From NCBI GenBank assembly GCA_001970955.1, contig MPUH01000188.1:22991-86990 (forward strand): 64,000 nucleotides of DNA, given 5' to 3'. The notes beneath the pieces are model-generated. The model was not told where the DNA came from. It searched no databases and saw only the letters and a program-made list of their open reading frames with translations. The stretch is from Stentor coeruleus (lineage: Eukaryota > Ciliophora > Heterotrichea > Heterotrichida > Stentoridae). Positions 49,794 to 59,393 of the stretch are shown here, one piece after another; the first letter of the stretch is position 1, and the number at the start of each line of letters is the position of its first letter. The position numbers and the translations under genes were made by a program.

Positions 49794-50949
49794 ATTTCGT
49801 ATTTTTAACTGTAATTGATGTAATTTTATGATATGGGGTTTTGTTTGGGGTGACTTGTTTTTTTGATAGATTAAACTAGAGAGTCTTTTCATTTGTTTGG
49901 CATTAAAACGACTATATGTTTACAGATGAATAATATATCCGTTTTTTTCTAACCAAAGATGAAAGCTATTTGAATTACAAGGTGATTAGTAGAACTATAT
50001 ATGCAGTCCAAATAAAAACTTATAAGCATATACTCTTATATTTACCTTCACAAATCATATAAAAAGTCTGTTTTGCGTTGAATTACAAATTTAAAATTCA
50101 AAGCAAAAATGCTATTATTTGGTAAAACTGTGCTTTAATATTAAATATTCAAGAAGAATATACAAAGTATTTAAGAAGAATATGCAAAATATTTAACAAT
50201 AACCCCCAAAACTTCGATTTAATTTTTGCATAAAAAATTCAAAACAACCTATTTTGTGTATATATTTACCCAACGCGCTAAAAAAACTTCTAAAATTTCC
50301 AAATGGCATTAAAAGACTTAACCTGTGAATGATGCAGCATTTTAAAATGATTAATTACTTTATTAAAGTATCATTTAAGAATAAAACAAGTATTTGAATA
50401 CAAATAATAACACAGGCATTCCTATATAAATTGAACTATAAAAGATATAATTTTATATATTAGAATTATAACAAGCAAGAAACTCCAAACTTAATTTTAA
50501 GCATTTGAAATCTTAAGCTAGTTATCGCATAAAATATATTGCTTTGAATATTTTACAAATAAAACCAAAATCTAAAGTTTATGAGTAAAACTGTTTTCAA
50601 GACTAATAAGAAAAATGCAACAAAATCTTAATTGTATTCAAGTAGACAACTTAAATACTAGGGCTTAGTATTTAACTATACCCTAATATCATTTTCATCT
50701 TTTCTCCAATATCTATTTTCAATATAATCTATTGAAAAAAATCTATATCTATACCTATCCTTATCCATATCTATATATTCACTTTATTCATATCTTCTTA
50801 TAAACCAAAATACTATTTCTTATATATATCTTTCTAAATACCCCATTCTAAAATTATATAAAAGTTAAATTATTCATTTATAATATATACAGTTCTCTAA
50901 ACTAAACTAAGCTCTTACTTCAATGCTAAAAAAAAAAATTAAAGTGTGT
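49794..50949. other. AT-rich intergenic region
   Basis: No gene seen apart from the small repeat at 50151. From about 50650 to 50930 the + strand is C-containing and G-poor, as expected downstream of the minus-strand gene. Confidence 0.55.
50151..50194. repeat. 22-bp tandem repeat, two copies
   Basis: aagaagaatatRcaaaRtat followed by tt, at 50151-50172 and 50173-50194, two mismatches between copies. Confidence 0.8.
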
Positions 50950-51468
50950 TTAAAAAGGATTTAGAGATGGGGTTGTTGATCTGTCCAATTGCGCTTGCAA
51001 ATAAAATTGCCAAAGTTGCTCAGAAAAGCTACTTCTTTTTTTGTCATGATCTGGGTTTAGTTTTGGTTTTTTTATCAATTGGCTATACTTTTTCAAATAA
51101 TTCAAGCTTTTTTTCTTTTCTTTGTTAAAAGAAGATTTGTTTCGGGAATTCTGTTGAGGGTCGATGTATTGGTAGACCTTAAACCTTGATCTTGAAGAGA
51201 GTTTAATAACTTTAGGCTGGTATAAAATCCTTTCTTCGCTTTTTTTAACCCGGCTTTCATATGATTGCTTAAAAAGCCTATATGATATTCGTGGAACTTC
51301 AGGGTTCAATGTTGGAGAAGGAGTAATAGACCCATATGCATGATTTCTAATGGCTTGAATATCTGGGGTATAACACATGTTAGAATGATCTCTTGCTATT
51401 GGTGTTATCAAATGTGAAGGCTTTTTTTTGACATATAATTCAGGAAGTTCTGGTGCGTTTAGACGCAT
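50950..51468 (-). CDS. Small basic hypothetical protein
   Basis: I do not recognise this 172-residue protein. It is strongly basic, with Lys/Arg/Ser clusters (SRVKKSEERI, SSRSRFKVYQ, KKKSLNYLKKYSQLIKKPK) and many prolines, and is probably largely disordered. Such proteins in ciliates are often cytoskeleton- or DNA-associated, but nothing here proves it. The opposite-strand open frame at its 3' end is a shadow. Confidence 0.6.
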   Translation of the reverse strand: MRLNAPELPELYVKKKPSHLITPIARDHSNMCYTPDIQAIRNHAYGSITPSPTLNPEVPRISYRLFKQSYESRVKKSEERILYQPKVIKLSSRSRFKVYQYIDPQQNSRNKSSFNKEKKKSLNYLKKYSQLIKKPKLNPDHDKKRSSFSEQLWQFYLQAQLDRSTTPSLNPF

Positions 51469-51938
51469 TTTTACTGAATGGTATTAATAATAGAATTGAA
51501 AAGAAAATTATCTAATTTTCTTGTGAATTTGGATATAATAGTTTTATGAATAGAAGTTTTATGAATTTATAACTAAAATTATATATAGTTAAAACTTGTG
51601 TACATCTTGAGTGATATTTTTAGAGAAATATTTTATGTAGAAATACATGCATTTTTTGATTATGTTTAGCTTGTTATATGATTTTGATAACTTATTATGA
51701 TTAAATTGTAGGTAGTTTATTTTAAGGAAACTTAATTGCATTTTAATCTGGGAAATACTTTTTAACTTCAGTTGAATTCTTATATTTAAACCCATAATTT
51801 AGACATAGTCCTGCATAATTTAATAATAGTTAGTGGTACAAGAATAAAATTGATACTAATATAAGTATTAATAGATTATAAAAATATACAATCTTATCTT
51901 TTGCCTTAAAAATATCATAATTTGACCATAAACCAAAC
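51469..51938. other. AT-rich intergenic region
   Basis: Between two minus-strand genes. Only a shadow-type 68-codon frame; nothing supported. Confidence 0.55.
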
Positions 51939-54422
51939 CTAATTATTTAAGAACCTTCTAACTTGGTCTTTTAAAATCCCCTTCAATATACTTTTTTTAT
52001 CATGTAAAACCGAATCTTGTTTCCTGTCATTTAAGTTCCAAACCCTAGCAGTACAATCCTCAGACCCAGTGATAAGGAATTTCTCATCATCAGACAAAGC
52101 CATTGACCATATTCCAGCAGTATGTCCTTCAAGACTTTTTTCAGCTTTGTAACTATGCAAGTTCCATATAATAATTTTACAGTCACTTGAAGCAGAGACC
52201 GCAAAAGCTTCAGTAGCAGAAATTTTAACACTTCTAACAGTATTATTATGGCCAACAAGTTGAGCTTGTTCTTTTTTTTTATGTAAATTCCAAAGTTTTA
52301 CTGTTTTATCTGCTGAACCAGAAGCTAATAACGTTTTACTATTTGAAATAGCGACACATATAACTGCATCAGTATGACCAGTAAACACATTCAACTCAGT
52401 CCTTTCTTTAAAATTCCACACTCTCACTGTACGATCATAAGACCCAGTAACAACAATCGAATTATCTTTAGCAACATCAATCCCACTAACAACTTTTTTA
52501 TGCCCACAAAGTTTCCCAACCTCATTCCCACTATCAATTCTCCATATTATAATACTACCATCAGAATTACCACATAAAACATTTTTAGCATCAATACTCA
52601 AAGCTAAACAACATATTCCAGACACTTCATATCTAAAAACCTGTTTTTCTATTTTTGAATTCATATCCCAAACACGTATAGTTTTATCATCAGAACCTGT
52701 GACAATTATTGAATTGTCTTTAGATATACTTAAACAATTAACCTTATCATTATGCCCATTAAATACATAATCAATTTTTTCTTCATATAAATCCCATATG
52801 CAAATTTGTGAATTATGAGATGAAGTCAAAGCATATTTGTTATTCGCTGTCATAGCAACACTACTTATAAGATTTGATGTACCTTTAATTGTTTTTACTT
52901 GACGTTTATCTTTTAATGACCATAATTTTATACAAGAATCATTACCTAAAGTTATGGCAATTCGTTTATCGTGACTGATTCCTGCTGCACTTATACAATT
53001 TCTATGTCCAGGTAAGATTTTTTCTATTTCATTTGTCTTTAGATTCCATACTTTTATTGAGTTATCATATGATCCTGAGATTAGATATTTATCATCAGTT
53101 GTTAGACATAATGATGATACTTCACCAGAATTTGTTGATATGTCATTTGCAAAAATTTTTTTTTCGATGTCCCATATTTTTAAAGTTTTGTCTCGTGAGG
53201 ATGAGATAAGATATTTATCAGATGATGTAAATTTTATACTGGTTGCATATGATAAATGAGGTTTTATTGAGGTTGTACATGTTTTAGTTTTCAGGTCCCA
53301 GATTTGGATTTCTTTACTTTTGAGGCTTAATGCAATTTGACTGTTGTTGTTAGAATAACAGATTGAGACTGCGTAACTTGATTGGATTTGAAAGTCTGTG
53401 CTTAGGTCTTTGCTTATTTTCCAAAGTTTTATTTCCCGATTTTTTGAACAAGTTGCATAGTTATCACTATCATTAGAAATACCCATACAAGTTAATTCGC
53501 TTTCATGACTTATGCGCTCATAGAAAACATCATTTTCTTCTAAGTCATAGGCTATAACTTTACCATCACGCGAGGCTGAAAGTATAAATTCCTCATCTAA
53601 AGTTATGGCAACTGCAACTATCTCAGAATTATGATCTTTTATAGTCTTAAGCGCATTTTTTTTATTCAAATCCCATATTATAATCTCCCCATCTACTGAC
53701 CCTGAGACTACTAATCCTAGAGTTTTCGATACATAAACAGTTGTAATCCTATCTAAATGCCCTTTAAATACACATTCTTGTTTGTTTGTATTTAAATTCC
53801 AAATCCTAATTGTCTTATCATCTGATCCTGAAGCTAAAATACTATTATCACTTGATAATGATAATGTATTAACAGGTTCAGTATGTCCTTGCACAATTAG
53901 GCCAATTTCATTATGTATTTCTTCAACAACTTTGTTATCATAAGAAAACTCAAAAGTTCCAAAAAAATCATTATTAAAAAAAGCTTCAATGTCTTTACTA
54001 ATTACCAAATGTTTGTTTAAATAATTAGTTGTTTTAGCTGAGTTTAGAATTTGACTAACTTCATGAAACTCGTTTTTTGTAAATTTGTTATCTTTTGCTA
54101 GTAGTTTTATATAGGATTCTTCTATAGAATTTAGCTTTGATAAAGTATTTTTCAGAAGTTCATTGATTTTTCCTATAAGTCTATGAGATTCTTTGATAAT
54201 ATGGCTTTTGCAGTTACTGATTGCTGTTAATCTTTCATTAAGTTCTTCATAAAGTTCTGTTTGTTCATCATCTGGTAGGGTCATAAGGACAGGATTTATG
54301 TTTGATCTCACTCCAGCTTTTTTATGAACAATATTATGAGTATCATAGTGCGCATCACATAAGTAAACTCCAGTGCAATCGCATTGCCATAGGGCAATAG
54401 ATTTGCATTCAGAACACTTCAT
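51939..54422 (-). CDS. B-box zinc finger, coiled coil and WD40 repeat protein 2
   Basis: An 827-residue protein organised like the gene at 41144-43795. A B-box-like finger (CSECKSIALWQCDC, CDAHYDTHNIVH) occupies residues 1-33 and a coiled coil about 50-150. About fifteen WD40 repeats from residue 180 to the end give two stacked propellers, for example GHTEPVNTLSLSSDN ... TIRIWNLN, GHKKVVSGIDVAKDN ... TVRVWNFK, GHNNTVRSVKISATE. The repeats are better preserved than in the paralogue, with GH and WD/WN dipeptides in most. No catalytic domain. An oligomeric scaffold is inferred. Confidence 0.9.
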   Translation of the reverse strand: MKCSECKSIALWQCDCTGVYLCDAHYDTHNIVHKKAGVRSNINPVLMTLPDDEQTELYEELNERLTAISNCKSHIIKESHRLIGKINELLKNTLSKLNSIEESYIKLLAKDNKFTKNEFHEVSQILNSAKTTNYLNKHLVISKDIEAFFNNDFFGTFEFSYDNKVVEEIHNEIGLIVQGHTEPVNTLSLSSDNSILASGSDDKTIRIWNLNTNKQECVFKGHLDRITTVYVSKTLGLVVSGSVDGEIIIWDLNKKNALKTIKDHNSEIVAVAITLDEEFILSASRDGKVIAYDLEENDVFYERISHESELTCMGISNDSDNYATCSKNREIKLWKISKDLSTDFQIQSSYAVSICYSNNNSQIALSLKSKEIQIWDLKTKTCTTSIKPHLSYATSIKFTSSDKYLISSSRDKTLKIWDIEKKIFANDISTNSGEVSSLCLTTDDKYLISGSYDNSIKVWNLKTNEIEKILPGHRNCISAAGISHDKRIAITLGNDSCIKLWSLKDKRQVKTIKGTSNLISSVAMTANNKYALTSSHNSQICIWDLYEEKIDYVFNGHNDKVNCLSISKDNSIIVTGSDDKTIRVWDMNSKIEKQVFRYEVSGICCLALSIDAKNVLCGNSDGSIIIWRIDSGNEVGKLCGHKKVVSGIDVAKDNSIVVTGSYDRTVRVWNFKERTELNVFTGHTDAVICVAISNSKTLLASGSADKTVKLWNLHKKKEQAQLVGHNNTVRSVKISATEAFAVSASSDCKIIIWNLHSYKAEKSLEGHTAGIWSMALSDDEKFLITGSEDCTARVWNLNDRKQDSVLHDKKSILKGILKDQVRRFLNN

Positions 54423-55087
54423 TTTATAAAAGATTACAAATTTGTAGACATAATGATAAAGTAGGATGGGTTAAATATTAGATAGGATGAAAGATAATAT
54501 TAAATACCTTTTGAAGTATGAATTAAAATTATCGATATATGTTAAAAATGTGACAGGCTATATAGTATGGTTGATAATAATTTAGATAAAGGGTATTTAG
54601 ATTTAAAAATAAATAAAAATTGTAAATTAATAAGGTTTTTATATCTGTTTAAAAATTAGTAACTTTTGATATTAATGGAAGTTTTCAATAGAGATTGTGT
54701 ATAAATTTAATAGAATTTTAGTGTTGTAAGTCCCTAGGATTTATTTTTTTATTATATTTTGGCTTTATGTGCAATTGATATTTTTAAGAATTCTAAAGTT
54801 TTTAGATAGTTTTCAAGAACTGGTTTTATAATTTTTAAGATGATGTAATAGTTTATGATATCGATGAATATTATTATAGCTATAATTCTTTAATTTATAA
54901 TAGGATGAATATTATTATAGTTATGATTCTTTAATGTATGTATATTTTAATATAAGTATATATATAATAAAGTTTGTTACATTTGCTTTAGTATAAAGTT
55001 GCTCAATATATTATAATTTGACATATTGATAATATTTTGATCTAATTTAATTCATATTTTGAATATACATATAAGTGTGGTTAAATA
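54423..55087. other. AT-rich intergenic region
   Basis: Divergent spacer between B-box/WD40 protein 2 and the first hydrolase. G-containing and C-poor on +. Contains the 36-bp direct repeat listed next; no gene. Confidence 0.55.
54863..54939. repeat. 36-bp direct repeat, two copies
   Basis: Copies at 54863-54898 and 54904-54939 start gatgaatattattatag and differ at three positions; period 41 nt. Confidence 0.8.
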
Positions 55088-55999
55088 ATGAATAAAATAG
55101 TAGCAGATTGGTGGACTCCATTTATAGGCAAAGTGCAAAATGCAGGGATTTTTTACCCAGAAGAGGATTGGATTGCATTAACTTCATTAAACGGTTTGAA
55201 GCTGATGACTTATAGATTTCATAGAGACTACCCAAAAGCTTTAGTTTTCATATTCCATGGTATGTTTGGAGAAAGTAGTGAAGCTTCTCATATAGCTAAA
55301 AGATTATACGATGAAGGTTATGCTGTATTATCAATGGATCATGAGTGCCATGGTAAAAGTGAAGGAAAAAGAGGTCACATAAAAAGTTATAATTCACTAT
55401 CACAAGACAGTGAGAATTATATTCACAAAGCCCGTAAATTTTACCCTGAAAACTGCAAAATTTTCATCATGGGTTTGAGTATGGGCGGAACAATAACAGC
55501 AATGTTATCTTTGTCTATACCTGAAATTATCAATGGTATTTTATTATTTGCCCCAGCTTTAGGGGTTCAACCAAACTTAGAACCTTTTTTACAAAAAGCT
55601 GTGAGGATTTTAAATGTCTGTTGTGGGTGTGTTAAATTGAAAAAATTAGATGGAGTTCTTTGTACAAGGAATACTGATTATATAAAATATTCTGAGTTAA
55701 ACCCTTTAGCTTATAATGGAAGAATGTCAGTGAAAACAGCTGTAAATACATTAGATGGACTTGCTGCTCTTCAATTAAGAGCTAATCAGATAACTGTACC
55801 TGTTGTTGTTATACAAGGAGGTATGGATAAAGTGGTTAATGCTGATATGAACCAAAGGTTTATTAGTTCTTGCAAAAGTAATGATGTTGATTATTGGTTT
55901 TATGAAGAGATGTTCCATGATATTTTCCATGAACCGGAGATTTATGAGATAATTGATAAGTGTGTGGATTGGATTAATAGAAGAACTGAAGCTAAGTGA
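55088..55999 (+). CDS. Monoacylglycerol-lipase-like alpha/beta hydrolase 1
   Basis: A 303-residue serine hydrolase. The oxyanion segment is FIFHGMFGES. The family signature SMDHECHGKSEGKRGHI corresponds to the DHxGHGxSxG motif of monoglyceride lipases. The nucleophile elbow is GLSMGG with Ser131. The acid is probably in VVIQGGMDKVVN (Asp, residue about 246) and the His in MFHDIFHEPE near the C terminus. The triad is complete, so it should be active on a lipid ester, perhaps monoacylglycerol. A Cys-rich stretch in the cap (NVCCGCVKLKK) could be palmitoylated. First of three tandem paralogues, all starting with the conserved WW(T/E)..IGK..NAG(I/V)FYPEE N terminus. Confidence 0.92.
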   Translation: MNKIVADWWTPFIGKVQNAGIFYPEEDWIALTSLNGLKLMTYRFHRDYPKALVFIFHGMFGESSEASHIAKRLYDEGYAVLSMDHECHGKSEGKRGHIKSYNSLSQDSENYIHKARKFYPENCKIFIMGLSMGGTITAMLSLSIPEIINGILLFAPALGVQPNLEPFLQKAVRILNVCCGCVKLKKLDGVLCTRNTDYIKYSELNPLAYNGRMSVKTAVNTLDGLAALQLRANQITVPVVVIQGGMDKVVNADMNQRFISSCKSNDVDYWFYEEMFHDIFHEPEIYEIIDKCVDWINRRTEAK

Positions 56000-56716
56000 A
56001 AATTTATAGGAATAAAGTTAAGAATAGATTTTAAATGTTTTGAATGAGTATATGGTTTAGATTATTTAATAAATTTTGATGATAAAGTTGAGTAGTATTG
56101 GAATTTTTGGTGTATTTTGGTTTATTTTGGTTTATTTTTTAGTTTGATGGAGATTGTAAATACTGAATATTAATTTAGTTATTTAAATTAATATTTTTGC
56201 TAGATAATAAGATTTATTTGACTCGATCAAAAATATAACCAATTTTTATATACAAATTTATTAGTAATTCTTTGCACATACTTCTAAAGCATTGATTTCA
56301 TGAATTATTTTATTGTTAAACTATTCGGCATTTTTATTGTAATTTCGAATATTATAAGATAATATCAATAGTTTTTCGTAGTGAACAAAAATTTGTAGTT
56401 GCTTAGCTAAAATAAATAAAATCAATCGATTTATCCTAACCGGAATTTATAACATCCAAAATAATTAACTATCTAATATGACTGACATTAATAAATATTA
56501 ATCTGATACTTACACAATCATATCAAAAATTTATTTCTTAAATAAACGTAATAATAATACTTACCTCTTACAGCCCATCCTAAAACTTTTAAATATTTTC
56601 CACAATAAATTCCACACAAAACTCAAATTAAAAGCTCATCTTCCCTTAATTAACTTATAATTTCTGCCCTAATTTAAAATAAAATTATTAATCTGAAATA
56701 TTTTTTTTATAAAACA
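56000..56716. other. AT-rich intergenic region
   Basis: Between hydrolases 1 and 2. G-containing in the first 200 nt and C-containing with few G thereafter; the switch is near 56220. A short tggtttattt triplet-like repeat lies near 56110-56140. No gene. Confidence 0.55.
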
Positions 56717-57628
56717 ATGGGAGAATGGTGGACAAAATTTATAGGCAAATTGCCAAACGCAGGAATTTTTTATCCCGAAGAGCGTTGGCTAAAACTATCT
56801 TCTTACAATGGTAAAAAGCTTTGGACTTACAGATTTCATAGAAAATACCCTAAAGCTTTAATATTCATTTTCCATGGAATGTTCTCAGAAAGTAATGATA
56901 CATCTCATATAGCAAAATTTTTCTATGAAAACGGGTATGCTGTATTTGCTATTGATCAAGAAGGACATGGGAGAAGTCAAGGTAATCGTGGTCTAATAAA
57001 AAGCATTGAAGAACTTGTATCAGATAGTGAAAAATATGTTCTTTTAACTAAAGAACATTACCCTGAAAACACCCCAATTTTCCTCTTTGGAATAAGCTTG
57101 GGTGGGACTATAGCAGGACAAATAGCCATATTACAATCAGATATAATAAACGGTATACTATTATTTGCCCCAGCTTTAGGCTTAAGAGAAGACTTTGAAC
57201 CTTTAGCCCAAAAACTAATTCAATGTTTATCATTATTATGTGGATGCTTTCATCTAAGTAAATTCGATGAGACTTTAAGCTCAAGAAATTCTTTATATAT
57301 TGAATATAATGAAGAAAACCCTTATTCATATACGGGAAAAATGAATATAAGTACTGCAGCTGCTGTACTTACAGGACTAAAAATGCTTCAAAAAGGACTT
57401 ATTAGGATTTCAGTACCTGTTGTTATTGTACAAGGAGGGAATGATAATATTATTTCTTATGAAGAAAGTAGAAAATTTATTGAGGATTGTGGTAGTGAGG
57501 ATAAAGAGTTTTGGTTTTATGAAGAAATGTATCATGATGTACTTTTTGAACCTGAGATAGAGGAAATTGCTTATAGAGCTTTAGAGTGGATTAATTGTAG
57601 GCTAGCTTCTAATTATTTGCTAAAATAG
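56717..57628 (+). CDS. Monoacylglycerol-lipase-like alpha/beta hydrolase 2
   Basis: A 303-residue paralogue of the preceding gene, without introns. Oxyanion segment FIFHGMFSES, signature AIDQEGHGRSQGNRGLI, nucleophile elbow GISLGG with Ser127, acid VIVQGGNDNIIS (Asp) and His in MYHDVLFEPE. The cap has a shorter Cys cluster (LLCGCFHLSK). It begins MGEWWTK, where Gly2 and Thr6 would suit N-myristoylation; its paralogues start differently. Predicted to be active. Confidence 0.92.
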   Translation: MGEWWTKFIGKLPNAGIFYPEERWLKLSSYNGKKLWTYRFHRKYPKALIFIFHGMFSESNDTSHIAKFFYENGYAVFAIDQEGHGRSQGNRGLIKSIEELVSDSEKYVLLTKEHYPENTPIFLFGISLGGTIAGQIAILQSDIINGILLFAPALGLREDFEPLAQKLIQCLSLLCGCFHLSKFDETLSSRNSLYIEYNEENPYSYTGKMNISTAAAVLTGLKMLQKGLIRISVPVVIVQGGNDNIISYEESRKFIEDCGSEDKEFWFYEEMYHDVLFEPEIEEIAYRALEWINCRLASNYLLK

Positions 57629-57708
57629 TATTCTAAAAAATAAAAACCTTTGCATTAACTCAATAATTTCTTCCCTGAGCAACAACATCCACAAAACTCA
57701 AATAAAAT

Positions 57709-58836
57709 ATGTCAAAGTGGTGGGAAAAGTATATAGGAAAAGTTGCAAACGCAGGGGTTTTCTATCCTGAGGAATCTTGGGTAAGTCTAAAATCTGAAGG
57801 TGGTGAGAAATTAATGACCTATAGGTTTCATAACGACGATCCTAAAGGTATAGTTTTTATCCTTCATGGTTTATTTGGATATAGTAATGAAGCTGCCCAT
57901 GTAGCAAAAAAATTCCATGAAAATGGATATACTGTTGTAGCTTTTGACCAAGAAGGACATGGAAAAAGTGGTGGGACAAGAGGTTGGGTTCAAAGCATTT
58001 TGAATAACTATCTTAAAGATACAGAGAAGTATATAGATAAAGTACGCACATGGTATCCAGAAGGTACTCCTGTTTTTCTATTAGGGTTTAGTATGGGAGG
58101 GATGATAAGTACAATGGTAGCTTTGAATCAGCCAGAGATTTTAAATGGGATTATATTGTTTTCACCAGCTATGAGCTTACAACCTGGGTTTGAACCTGGA
58201 TTAGTTAAAATTGTCAAATGTTTGGATTGCTGCTGTTGCTGTTTGAAACTGAAACAACTTGATAGGTCGTTATCTACAAGAAGCCAAGATTATATTGATT
58301 TTTTTAATGAACATCCTGAAGCTTTTAGTGGCNGCTGTTTGAAACTGAAACAACTTGATAGGTCGTTATCTACAAGAAGCCAAGATTATATTGATTTTTT
58401 TAATGAACATCCTGAAGCTTTTAGTGGCAAGTTCCCTGTTAGAACATTTGCATCAATGCTCAGAGGGTTTGATTATCTTGAAAATAATAGACTTAATATT
58501 TCTGTCCCTATGGTCATAGTTCAAGGTACTGAAGATAAGTNCAAGTTCCCTGTTAGAACATTTGCATCAATGCTCAGAGGGTTTGATTATCTTGAAAATA
58601 ATAGATTGAATATTTCTGTCCCTATGGTCATAGTTCAAGGTACTGAAGATAAGCTAATCGATGTTCAATTAAATAAGCATGTTGCAGAAAATTGCTTAAG
58701 CCCAGATAAAACTTACTGGTCATATGAAGGGATGTACCATGACATATTCCATGAGCCTGAGATCTTTGAAATAACAGAAAAGACAATTGAATGGACTAAT
58801 TCTAGACTCACCAAAATTAGACAAGAAAATAATTAA
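57709..58836 (+). CDS. Monoacylglycerol-lipase-like alpha/beta hydrolase 3, sequence damaged by assembly joins
   Basis: A third paralogue. As assembled it reads 375 residues with two X. Two single-N positions (58333, 58541) each separate a duplicated stretch, of 95 and 112 nt. Both duplications plus the N keep the frame, so the reading continues but is about 70 residues too long. Without them the protein would have about 305 residues, like its neighbours. Oxyanion segment FILHGLFGYS, signature AFDQEGHGKSGGTRGWV, elbow GFSMGG with Ser128, acid in VIVQGTEDK and His in MYHDIFHEPE are all there. The cap has a DCCCCCLKLKQ cluster, a palmitoylation candidate. Spacing to hydrolase 2 is 80 nt. Confidence 0.85.
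   Translation: MSKWWEKYIGKVANAGVFYPEESWVSLKSEGGEKLMTYRFHNDDPKGIVFILHGLFGYSNEAAHVAKKFHENGYTVVAFDQEGHGKSGGTRGWVQSILNNYLKDTEKYIDKVRTWYPEGTPVFLLGFSMGGMISTMVALNQPEILNGIILFSPAMSLQPGFEPGLVKIVKCLDCCCCCLKLKQLDRSLSTRSQDYIDFFNEHPEAFSGXCLKLKQLDRSLSTRSQDYIDFFNEHPEAFSGKFPVRTFASMLRGFDYLENNRLNISVPMVIVQGTEDKXKFPVRTFASMLRGFDYLENNRLNISVPMVIVQGTEDKLIDVQLNKHVAENCLSPDKTYWSYEGMYHDIFHEPEIFEITEKTIEWTNSRLTKIRQENN
58238..58428. repeat. 95-nt duplication flanking an N (assembly join)
   Basis: 58238-58332 and 58334-58428 are identical, separated by a single N at 58333. Typical of two contig ends that overlap but were scaffolded instead of merged. Confidence 0.9.
58428..58653. repeat. 112-nt duplication flanking an N (assembly join)
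   Basis: 58428-58539 and 58542-58653 match except for two bases. The change is CTT versus TTG, both Leu, in the frame of the hydrolase. The silent nature suggests two alleles instead of read errors. The N is at 58541. Confidence 0.88.
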
Positions 58837-58944
58837 TTCACTTAGCTTATAATTTCATCTGGTCAAAGTAATTTTTCCCTTCTGACAAGGAATGGAAAAA
58901 ATCGCAAACTTGGAGAATAATTAGAAATAAACTATCTATTTTAT

Positions 58945-59358
58945 CTAAAGTCTTATAGATGATGCTATCGATTGGAATGTAAGTTCATCATGCGCACTTG
59001 CTTGTATTTCTTTATAGAGTCCTACAAATCTCCTCTTTAAATTTTCTTTGGTGCTTGCATAGACCATTTTGTCTTTAACTTTTGAATTATCTGGGCAATA
59101 GTGGATGAAAATCAATTTATTCAAAATTAGACCGTCTGAAGTTTGAGCAGGGAAATCAAACACAATAAACCTAGGCTCATTTTGGGCAACATCATGATGG
59201 AATTGGCGTTCAGAAGCATTTGGTTCTCCAACCTTATCTACAACCACAGTACTCTGATTTTCGATTTTGAATACAATATATTTAATGTCCTTGTCCATCT
59301 TCATTCTGTTGAAGATGTCTATGCATCCTTGAGAAACATCTAAGTTAGCGTCGACCAT
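58945..59358 (-). CDS. ADF/cofilin actin-binding protein
   Basis: A 137-residue protein of standard cofilin length and fold order. It starts MVDANLDVSQGCIDIF. The central part reads KYIVFKIENQSTVVVDKVGE, then PRFIVFDFPAQTSDG and LILNKLIFIHYCPDN. The actin-binding long helix region is KDKMVYASTKENLKRRF, with the conserved Lys-Met-x-Tyr-(A/S)-Ser. ADF/cofilin severs and depolymerises actin filaments. In many eukaryotes Ser3 phosphorylation controls it; this protein has no Ser there (Val2, Asp3), so that switch is absent. Divergent from the helicase gene by 35 nt. Confidence 0.95.
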   Translation of the reverse strand: MVDANLDVSQGCIDIFNRMKMDKDIKYIVFKIENQSTVVVDKVGEPNASERQFHHDVAQNEPRFIVFDFPAQTSDGLILNKLIFIHYCPDNSKVKDKMVYASTKENLKRRFVGLYKEIQASAHDELTFQSIASSIRL

Positions 59359-59393
59359 TTCTCACCAATAATAATGGACTCTTTTCGATATAT
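59359..59393. promoter_or_regulatory. 35-nt spacer between divergent start codons
   Basis: The cofilin ATG (59358, minus) and the helicase ATG (59394, plus) are only 35 nt apart. A shared bidirectional promoter or promoters inside the coding regions are required if both starts are right. No motif claimed. Confidence 0.4.

Noticed and set aside
51589-51795. 68-codon minus-strand frame
   Set aside because: Asn/Lys/Ile-rich text as expected of AT-rich intergenic DNA; no supporting context.
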